Shown: piece by piece, positions 10,725-21,500 of the stretch
Position numbering within the stretch: the first letter of the stretch is position 1
Layout of the letters: every line of letters begins with the position of its first letter
NCBI GenBank assembly: GCA_034231615.1
Contig: CM067315.1
Span: 8,517,915-8,581,914, forward strand
DNA length: 64,000 nucleotides
DNA from: Meghimatium bilineatum
Lineage: Eukaryota > Mollusca > Gastropoda > Stylommatophora > Philomycidae
Direction of reading: 5' to 3'
The notes under the pieces: model-generated
Databases searched by the model: none
Told to the model about the DNA's origin: nothing
What the model saw: only the letters and a program-made list of their open reading frames with translations
Translations under genes and position numbers: made by a program

Positions 10725-11960
10725 AGGGATATTCACCCCCACGCTGTTCCTGGTCTAAATCAATGATCTGGTGGCTGAGCTATAACATGGTACAAGAGTG
10801 GCAATGTATGCCGATGACTTGGTAATATGGTCACGGAAGAACATGCGACAGTGGCTACCAAACAGGCATAGAGAGCTATGGATATTTAACTACATGGGCA
10901 AACAGATGGTGTGTCAGCATCAATATAGATAAGTGAAGCACTACTCTCTTTCATCATCATCAGGTGCCATACTGGCTGGTGTAGGCGATCAGTGCTCTAC
11001 ACAGCTCTCTGTCTACAGTATTATGTATTAAGATCAATGTTGTTTCCCTGCTGTGCTAGGTTATCAAACTGTCTAATATTTTCTCACGATGTCGCCCTGT
11101 CTCTGTTGCCTCTCTTGCCTGTTGTGACTACGTTCTCCAAACCTTCTTGTCTCATGAAGTGGCAAAAAAATGAATACTGATACTACTCTCTTAACTCTCA
11201 TCAAAACAAAAAGCTGATGACATCAAGATTAATGTAGAGCTCTTGAAGGAAGACAAGCAATCAACATATCTTAGAGTCACATTTCACAGTAAGCTTACAT
11301 GGAAGGAACACATCAACAAAGCAACAATAAAGGCCAGTAGAATGTTAGCCATCCTGAAAAAACTAAGTGGAACCACATGAGAAAATACTTAGTAAAGTTT
11401 ACCATCAGGGCATACAACCACACTTGGAATACTAGTCTACTGCATCATGTCCAGCATCAAAAACTACATTACATGAGCTAGATAAAGTGCAAAACCAGAC
11501 ACTTAGGATCATCACTGGGTCAATAAAATCAAAACCCATAGTAATGATGGAGAAAATGGGACGAATACAAACACTGAGTGAACGCAGAGACACAAAAGTA
11601 CTAACACATTCAGAAAAGTTTCACTGTATGCCAAAACATCCAATGAAAGAAAGATTTCAAAACTTTGCAATGAGGCGACTCAAAGAAGTAGCTTTATCCA
11701 TCAGGATCCTCAGAAAAATCTCAGATGTGGCATCAGTTGACAACTCTGTACCAGAAAAACCCAGACAGCAGAGCATATTCTTCAGGAATGCCCAGAATAT
11801 GAAATGCTGAGGCAAATACACATTGTCCAGAGAAACAACAATGGAAGAAAAACTCTACGAACTTCTGTACGAGTTACAAAACACAGTCAAGTTTATAGAT
11901 GAAACAAAACTTCAGATATAGGCACATTCGAGGACCTCTGTACAAGTTACAAAACATAGT
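10725..11960 (+). mobile_element. I/Jockey-type LINE relic (reverse transcriptase), with a nested insertion
   Basis: The plus strand reads VAMYADDLVIWSRKN (the RT catalytic box YADD), then RMLAILKKLSG-like and QNQTLRIITGSIKSKPIVMM, and LSERRDTKVLTHSEKFHCMP. It has stops and frame shifts. An unrelated element is inserted at 10951-11181. A smaller fragment of the same LINE lies at 25120-25265, and a relative with RNase H at 28600-30660. Confidence 0.88.
10951..11181 (+). mobile_element. Short retroposon nested in the LINE
   Basis: Flanked by the 11-bp direct repeat ACTACTCTCTT (10940-10950 and 11182-11192). It starts CATCATCATCAGGTGCCATA, contains TATCAAACTGTCTAATATTT and ends A-rich. A homologous copy lies at about 14805-15030(+). 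Confidence 0.8.
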
Positions 11961-12058
11961 CAAGTCTATGGTAGAAACAAAAATTCAGATATGAGCATGT
12001 TCCAAATTTATAGAAGAAACAAAAATTCAGATATGAGCCCATTCCAGGCAAACAAAAG

Positions 12059-12140
12059 AAGAAGTCTTCGTCGTTCTTAAACTCCTGCAGATTAGCAGGA
12101 TGTAGTCCAGAGAATGGAATGTGTTATGGTTTACACCAGT
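12059..12140 (-). mobile_element. SINE-A fragment
   Basis: Matches the 3' end of SINE-A: CTCCTGCAGATTAGCAGGAT and GTAGTCCAGAGAATGG, with a (GAA)n tail on the minus strand. Confidence 0.75.
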
Positions 12141-12380
12141 CATGGAGTAGGTGTTCTGATGCTGGATCTGCATAGATATTTGAATATATTCACATTATAT
12201 GTTTTAGATAACAAGTATACCTCTTACAGTGATTTCAATTTGGTTATATCAGAGTGTAAGATCATAAAAAAATAACGGGGGCTACAGTTCAGACTATTCC
12301 GCCACCACGACATCTGAGTATTAGTAACTTTCATATTATAATCTCTATGACTCAATGAAAAAGAACAAGGTATCACAAAA

Positions 12381-12400
12381 TTTATTAAAAATATTTTATT
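12381..12400 (-). terminator. SETD9 poly(A) signals
   Basis: Two AATAAA hexamers on the minus strand (12400-12395 and 12386-12381), about 100-120 nt after the SETD9 stop codon. Confidence 0.7.
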
Positions 12401-12500
12401 ATAATAAACAAAACAGATAGATCACTGAAATTGTTATTTATCTCTGAACGAACTGCTTGTTTCACTGTTGCCAGCACTGTCTTTATGCACAAGCAAGACG

Positions 12501-12588
12501 CTATTTTACAACGGTGAAGTACGATGAGAAAAGTTCCTCCCCGCAGTGAATATCTCGTAAGGAAACCAGTGCAACAACTCTGAGCTGT
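12501..12588 (-). CDS. SETD9: SETD9 exon 7 (terminal)
   Basis: Acceptor ACATTTCAG. It completes an Arg codon, then QLRVVALVSLRDIHCGEELF, SSYFTVVK and TAG. GEELFxxY is the end of the SET domain. Confidence 0.96.
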
Positions 12589-15500
12589 CTGAAATGTTCA
12601 GAAGAAAATATACAGTTGGTGCTGTGTTGACAAAATATATTTTGGTTATATTACACTGTTTTAGAAATATCAGTTATATAGAGTAGAAAGCTGATAAACT
12701 GACATAGGGTCTATACTATTTTTATATTACCATCACTGTTTACCATTCTTCATTTCACTTTGTATCAAGTCATAGAATATAGAACCAATTGTGGTGTATG
12801 GAAGTGAATCTTGGACAATCAGCAGAATATAAAAAATTATGTGCAAGCAGTAGAGATGTGATTTAATAGAATAATCTTATTCAGCATTCATTTTCAAATT
12901 CTCGCTAGATCTCTCTTGTTGTAGGACACTGGTTCTACTAGATTTCCAGCAGGAAGTAGTCCAGAGAATGGAAATGCGTTGTGTCACCGTTTTATTTGCA
13001 CCAATAATCAGACACATTCGTCTTTGGCAGCTAATAGAATAATCAAAAGACAGACCAATCTCTTTAGACATATCATGAAGAGGGAAAAAATATAGCACAT
13101 AATGACAACAGGAAAGTTGAAGGACAGGAGGGGTAGGAAAAGACCAAGAAGGAAGACGCTGAACAGCTTGGCATTGTAGTATGTGGGGAACATCAGTATC
13201 GGAAATGACTCTGGCAGTGCAAGAGACAGAAGGTTATGAACAGACTTGATAAGCGATGCCACATAGCATGGACTATAAGAAGATCAAGTTGTACTAAATT
13301 GATGTTATTTTCTGACTTTGCATCCACAGGGTGATCTCTGTGGCAAAATGGTCAAGCCATCTGTCCATGTTCATGAACAGACTTGATAAGCAATGCCACA
13401 TAGCATGGACTATAAGAAGATCAAGTTGTACTAAATTGATGTCATTTTCTGACTTTGCATCCACAGGGTGATCTCTGTGGCAAAATGGTCAAGCCATCTG
13501 TCCATGTTCATGATGTTACTGATTCCCATTAGGGCCACACATTCTTGTGCATCTGGACCCTTCAGAAAACAATGGCAAATGAATTAATATATTTATATTG
13601 CCTAGAAATTAACTATAGCCCAAAATGCTGTGTTGATGGTTACATCATGAATAAGATATACTAACAATCTCAAACTATGTGTTTGAGAGTCTGTTTTCCT
13701 GATACACATGGGCATTCATTTACGTGTGTCACTCTGAGATGATATAACTCTGTCCAAATTCAGTTCCTAAAGTTGTACAATGAATGACCAAAAAATACAT
13801 ATTTCATCATTTAGATGCATTTGATATTTGTTAGGTGCGTGTTATTCGTCTATCACAAGTGAAGATGACCATTTGTTACATCCACTTTTGAAAATTCAAT
13901 TGGCGTTATGTCCTTGATTATGAGTTTGTAGATTGCTAATGAGCCCTAATTGAACTGTAAATGTCCTTGGACAGTTTGGGCATGGAATGACCACTTTAGA
14001 TGGATCTTGGTCTATCCATGACTTTCTAGCTAGTCTCCGCTGTTGAGCTGCTGCATTTTTCCTCTCAAAAAGTAAATGTACGTCCCATGGCAGCAACCTG
14101 CCACTGGGGATGAAGATAACTCTAAATGTACTAAGCCACAGCAACTATAAGGTGGTGTGAACAGTTCTATTCCTTGCTGCGTTTATCTTCCCAAACTAAT
14201 TCGTCAAGTACGCAATTACAATTGGGTTGACTGGATAAATCACGACCCAGATGTTGTGAGGTACAATGTGTTTTTCTGTCCAGACATGGTTTCAAACCTG
14301 GCATGATGTAACTCACCAATAGTAAGCAAGCTCACTATCAACTAGGCTACCCCGCTACAAAGACAAGCTTGTGAATGTCACTTTTACCTGGCAGGTGAAC
14401 TACGGTCATGCAGGCTCTACCTTATTTCTCAATACTAAGCTAAAGAACATACATTGAAAATATAAATATATTCAGAATAATTATTAATGAATAAATAATG
14501 AAAGCTGACTTACCTCTGTATTCCCTCTACATCATGTAAACTTGATGTATAGTAATTATTTGGTAAATACTGTTTGAGGTGAGCTGGGAAATGACTGGGC
14601 AAGTTGAACTCTTGATATGCCACGTTGGCTGGATATTCTGCAAAAAAAAATAAAATATAAGTACATCTCACAAACATCATTCAAAAACTTTTATTTTATT
14701 TTATTTCCATGTAATTTACAGTGATTAAACTATTTAGGCTATTGGTCACTATCAAGGTCAAAGACATAAAATAATCGCCAGCCCGACATTCTCCAGTAAG
14801 TCATTATCATCATGTGCCATGCTTGGTAGCAAAGACGGCCATTGTTCTCCACAACATTCTATCTGCTGTACCGTGTATCAGCTCCACTGCTGACTCTCTA
14901 TCATGCCATGATGCTAAACTATCCAGTGTTTTATCCCTTTGATGTCCACTGTCTCATTTTCACTCAGTTTTACCTGTTGTTACACTGTATTTTCATCTTC
15001 CTCTTCTCATGCTGTGGTCAATAAATATGGACTATTTTTATTTATTTTTATGATGTTGTAAGTAACTTTCTTTTGGTGTCAATCTTCCTTAGTGACTTTA
15101 AGGTGCTGTAGGACATGGCAGGGTCATAGATACAACAGTGGTATAGGGGATGGGGTTTTATCTATAAGGAAAAAACTACCACCTAAATTTTCATGATTTA
15201 TTTGGAAAAACCATATGGGAAAAAGGAGGGATATTTGCCCTCACTTATTATTTTCTATTACTAAATGCCACATTCTATATTTTCTGATTTTAAAGGGGAA
15301 AAGAGTGTGAACACTACACCCCCCCCCCCCCAACTATCTATGGCTTGGAATGTGATGTCCCTCATAGTTAAGTCAGACAGTAGTGGTCAACTAGTGCAGA
15401 TTATTATTTCTTTTTTTTTTTTTTTAAACTTGGTGTTAAATATCTTAGTAATTATTACTAATGCTGATTTTTTATCTCTCGTGCTCACATTGAGGAGCAA

Positions 15501-18500
15501 AAAAAATTCAAGAATTTTATTTTTTTATTTTAAAAAACCAATTAAGTGGGAGTTTTTTTTTTGGTGCTAAATACAGAAATTTTTATTGCAATATAGAAAT
15601 AAATTGTTAAAAATACAGAAATTTTTATTGAAATAAATTGTTAAAAGTATAGAATTTTTTTTATTGAAATATAGAAATAAATTGTTACAAATATAGAAAT
15701 TTGTTATTGAAATATAGAAATCGATTGTTAAAAATATAGAAATTTTTATTGAAATATAGAAATAAATTGTTAAAAATATAGAAATTTTTATTGAAATATA
15801 GAAATAAATTGTTAAAAATATAGAAATTTTATGAAATATAGAAATCAATTGTTAAAAATATAGAAATTTTTATTGAAATATAGAAATAAATTGTTAAAAA
15901 TATAGAAATTTTTATGAAATATAGAAATCAATTGTTAAAAATATAAATTTATGAAAAAATAAGCTGACAACTATGTGTCAGACTGATGAATGCTGGGAAG
16001 AAAAGAAGAGACTACATAGAAAATAGTCAGTATGTTAATAAATCTGGGACATAACGTAATAACTTACGCTTGCTATGATTATTTACATACTGCCCAACAT
16101 TCATTGGACAAACTGGATATGGCGTCAACCAGCTATCATCACAAGCAGGCAGTGGCCAGCAGCTGTCCCGACCTCTGCAAGATCTGTACAAATGAGATAA
16201 TTTGGGCATCGCCAACACATATATCTTTGTATTACTCTACATCTTCTACATCTGTGGTTATGTTTGTTTATATAGTACCATCTGTAAAACCATTTGTACC
16301 CTGATCTCTTTGTTAAACCCAAATATTTCAGCAATGAATACATAGATCAAAACATTTCTTATCAAATATGGTAGATACTGTGTGGGGTTTTTTTTTTGGC
16401 ATCTTGCAGATTAAGCAAAAAAATAATCCATAAAGTCAGCATTCCTGAGAAAAAGTTAAATGGTTTACTTTTTTTACATCTTGCACATTAAGCAACAAAA
16501 TTAATCCATTTAGCATTTTCTCAGGAATGGGGACTTTTGAAACGATCATATTGTTTCAGAACAACTTTGTCTCTGCATGCAGGACATGCCTCCAGACAGC
16601 CCAGGTTTCGGCCGTGTTTTCTCAGATTTTGGGGTCTATGAAGAAGCCGTTCAAAAGAAATTACAAATGTCTTTATACTTCAGCATTGGTCTACCACATC
16701 TCACTAACCTTCAGCCAGTTCTCAGAATAGTAATTTTTTTGGGATGTGGCAGTTTGGCATTCTGCTGACGTGACCCAGTTAACGCAATCTATTTCTATTA
16801 AGTGTTTCCAAGGCAGATGGTAGCTGAGTGCGGCGTAATACTTCCATGTTGGTGATTGTGTCATGCCATTTAATGTTTAAGACATCTTAGATGAAAGACA
16901 AATATCCTTATTAAACTACAGGAAAACTGCACCAGTTCTAAACTGCAGGTAAACCTCATCAGTCTTAGACCACAAGGTTGAGGTTTAATCTATATTGTAA
17001 GTTGTATGATACTGTGGTTAGGGTGCACCATCTGGTCCAGTATCACAGATTTCAGCACGTTATCAGAAGGAGAGCACATGGGTTAGCTAATTGGTGGGTA
17101 AAATACAGCAAGTTGATAAAATGTGACCCACAAAAGCAATTGGTCCAGTCCATGAGGCTGATTTAAAAAATACATTAATGTGTCACTGAGTTCAGAAAAT
17201 ATCAAATCACAAGCTATCTCAGCAAAACTGTAAAATATGATGCTAAAGAGTGATAAGGAGAAAATTATTACATCAAACCTCTGATACTCTTAGCTGAAAC
17301 AGTAGTGTCCGCCACCAACTTTTGATTATTGATATTAGATTCTTAAAATATAGCAAGACTTAGCGTATACTGTTTTTTCGTGTTTGCTGTCAATGACTTC
17401 AACATTCTTGAAACTTAAAAGGACTACATAATTGTTTGTTTAAAAGTTTACTGGCCCTGACCGACAACCATCAAGGCATGATCCACTTCCAATCCCCTCC
17501 ACCACCAAAGTTCTCCATCATTGGCGTAGCCATAACTATTGTAAAAAAAGAAAAGTAAATTAGCCCATAGCATTTATTAATGCCGTAGGGGTGTGAGATG
17601 TTAGCGATCTCACATTTCAGAGGCTCTGCAAATGAGGGCGGTAGCCATCTCCTCTCCCTCGCAGTCTTTACTTCCCGGATTAATCCGGTACCCATTTAAG
17701 GCTGGGTCGACCCTGGAGCCGTTGCGATCTGAAAAACATTTCCACCTCAACTGGGGAATGAACCCAGGACCACTCATATGCAAAGCCAGTGCGATAACTC
17801 GGCTCCCATAACTATTGTAAAATATTTTAAATCAAGATTAGATGTAAGTGATATTCTATCTATGTGACGTGTCCTTTACAGAGCGTTGTCCTCACTGCCA
17901 CTCTGTAACTTTCTCAGTTCCGTGCACGCTGCCCAGCTTCTTCTAATCATGTTCATAAGGTATTTGATGTCATATGTACATCATAGTCTTGGTCTGCTTA
18001 TTGTTCTCTTGAAACTTTTCCCTCCATGATTAATCTTTCTAAGCCATTGTGTCTCTGTATATGTCTGAAATATGTTAGCTTGAATTTGATAGTTTTGAGA
18101 AGCTAGTCTTCTTCTATGTTCAGATCTTTGCAGACATCTGCGTTGGATCATCTTTCTGTCCATGATATTGTTAGGACCTTTCTATAAACATTTCATTGTG
18201 AATGCTGGTATTTTCTTTTCCATTGCAGATGTCATTGCCCACATCTCACAACCATATGTTACCCACATCTCACAATTATATGTTACCCACATCTCACAAT
18301 TATATGTTACCCACATCTCACAATTATATGTTACCCACATCTCACAATTATATGTTTCCACTCGAAAGATATCGCTTCTTAATAGTTATAACTTTGTTAT
18401 TATTACACTTAATGAATAATCAACTGATAAAATATGGGAGTTGTGACTCATGGGAGTTGTGACTCATGGGAGTTGTGACTCATGGGAGTTGTGACTCATA

Positions 18501-21500
18501 TGTATGTTAAAAAGTGTTTCTGAAATAACAAACAAGACCAACCTTACTTATATAAAGATTTTGACAGCCCTGCATCATTGCCATCAATCAGTACTCCATC
18601 AGCACAGCGAAAAATGAAAGGGTTTCCAATGCTTTGGAAAAAAATTGGGTCTTGAGGTTGATAAATCAGTCCTGCGTTTCACAAAAATTGAATGAGTTTG
18701 GAAATAAAATATAAAATCACATATAATAAAGCAAGAAATAGGAAAAATCCCCTTTACATATCATTAGTGAAGTTCCTCTTTACAACAATAGTCAAGTTCT
18801 TTACACCCCTAGTAAATTGGTGTAAATTTTCCTCTTTACACCACTAGTATAGATACTCTTAATACCACTAGTAGTTACTCTTTACACCACTAGTAAAGTT
18901 CCTCTTAATACCACTAGTAAATTTACTCTTTACACCAATAGTCAAGTTCTTTACACCACTAGTAAATTGTCCTCTATATACCACTAGTAAAGTTACTATT
19001 TACATCAATAGTAAAGTTACTCTTTACATCAATAGCAAAGTTACTCTTAATACCACTAGTAAAGTTACTATTTACATCAATAGTAAAGTTACTCTTAATA
19101 CCACTAATAAAGTTACTGTTTACATCAACAGTAAAGTTACTCTTTACATCAATAGTAAAGTTACTCTTTACATCAATAGAAAAGTTACTATTTACATCAA
19201 TAGTAAAGTTACTCTTTACATCAATAGTAAAGTTACTCTTAATACCACTAGTAAAGTTACTCTTAATACCACTAGTAAAGTTACTCTTAATACCACTAGT
19301 AAAGTTACTCTTAATACCACTAGTAAAGTTACTCTTAATACCACTAGTAAAGTTACTCTTAATACCACTAGCAAAGTTACTCTTAATACCACTAGTAAAG
19401 TTACTCTTAATACCACTAGCAAAGTTACTCTTAATACCACTAGTAAAGTTACTCTTAATACCACTAGTAAAGTTACTCTTAATACCACTAGTAAAGTTAC
19501 TCATAATACCACTAGTAAAGTTACTCTTAATACCACTAGTAAAGTTACTCTTAATACCAGCAGAGCATAAACCCAAGTATCCTACTTCATCATGGCTGAG
19601 TGAAATACAGGAGCACTTTTATTTCTCCTTCAGCATTCATGATCAAACTCCCGCTAGATCTCTCTTGTAGTGGGACATTGGTCCTACTAGATTTCCAACA
19701 CGATATAGTCCAGACAGTGGAAATGTGTTGTGTCTCCATTTTATTTGCACCAATTGTCCGACGCATCCATCTTCGGCAGAACTTTTTGTTTCAAACCATG
19801 AATAACGAGTGAATTGAAATTTCAGGTCTGCTGATAACTTAATACTACACTGGATGGCTCCCATCACTGAAACTGATCACATAAATGCAAGCTTTTAAAC
19901 CTATCAACTGATCACATAAATGCAAGCTCTTGAACCTGCTATCATGTTTTCATACCTGGATAAAGTGAAGTAACACAAAACTGTGGAATAGTTCCTGAAG
20001 TGACCTTGACACCTGTTCCTCCAGATAAGAGAACACTAGGGCTGCGTTCAACAGTAAAGTTGGCAAATGTACTCATAAGTTTAAGACTTTCAATGTATTT
20101 TTCCTCTGGATTCATCTTCTATAACATTTTTTGGAAGGAAAAAAAAGTGATTTTCAGTGTTTAAGAGGAGTGCAGCGCTTATTTGATACTGAGCTTACTT
20201 GCTATCATTGGGTTACAAAGAGCGTGGATTGATACCAAAGCAGGACCAAAAAATCTAGGTTGTGATTTATCGCTTGATACGACCACTTCTCCAGTCGACT
20301 CAGCTATAAATGAGTACCTGACAAATGAGTTAGGGGAGGTAAAGACAGTAAGGAAGGGAACTGGCCACCCCGCCTAATAGTTGCCGCAGCTTAGTACACG
20401 AAGAGCTATCTTCATCCCAGATAGCAGGTTGCTGCCATGGGACCTACCTTTACCTTTAAGTGTTTAAAGACATAGAAGATCACCTGCATTTTACTCAGGT
20501 ATCCCTGCATTTATTCTGTATATAAAAAAAACAGCACATCAGCTGCAAAGAGTGCAAAAAAATATGACCAGCGAAACCATTTTAATGGTGAGCCATCTAT
20601 CTATATGATGTGTCCTATACAGAATGTTGTCCTCACTGTTACTCTGTAAGTCTTTCAGTCCTGTGCAAGCTGCCCATCCTCTTTCAGCGTCATGTTCAGA
20701 AGGTCTTCGATATCCTGTATCCATCTTAGTCGTGGTATGCCTCTTGTTCTCTTTCCTGGAACTTCTCCCTCCATGATGAATATTGCATCTTTTTATATGT
20801 TAGCTTGTGTTTTTTTTTAATAGTTTTGAGTAGTCAATCTTCTTCTATGTTCAGGTCTTTGCTAATGTCTGCATTGATTTTCATCTTTCTGTGATTGATA
20901 TTCTTAAGACCTTTATATAACATTTCATTTTGAATGCCAATATTTCTTTTCTTTCCATTGTGGATGTCACTGTCCACATCTAACAATTATATTTTGCAAC
21001 TGAAAAAATATAGCCTCTTAATAGTTGCCACTGGAAAAAATATAGCTTCTTAATAGTTGCCACTGGAAAAAATATAGCTTCTTAATAGTTGCCACTGGAA
21101 ATAATATAGCTTCTTAATAGTTGCCACTGGAAAAAATATAGTTTCTTAATAGTTGCCACTGGAAAAAATATAGCTTCTTAATAGTTGCCACTGGAAAAAA
21201 TATAGCTTCTTAATAGTTGCCACTGGAAAAAATATAGCTTCTTAATAGTTGCCACTGGAAAAAATATAGCTTCTTAATAGTTGCCACTGGAAAAAATATA
21301 GCTTCTTAATAGTTGCCACTGGAAAAAATATAGCTTCTTAATAGTTGCCACTGGAAAAAATATAGCTTCTTAATAGTTGCAACTTTGTTACAATGGTCAT
21401 TCAAGCTGACTGAACATTATTATATACACTTGCACATGAGCTCAGATAATCTTCTTCTGCGCTCATTATCAAGCTCCAGCTGACTAGCAGGATAAGGTCC

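Noticed and set aside
16527-16768. Plus-strand frames with FSIGLPHLTNLQPVL
   Set aside because: Looks protein-like but has no match I can name and no splice context. It lies in the SETD9 intron antisense; left unassigned.
18974-19576. 200-codon minus frame with a SGIKSNFT repeat
   Set aside because: Translation of the 24/25-bp array in SETD9 intron 3. A second frame on the same strand is equally open.
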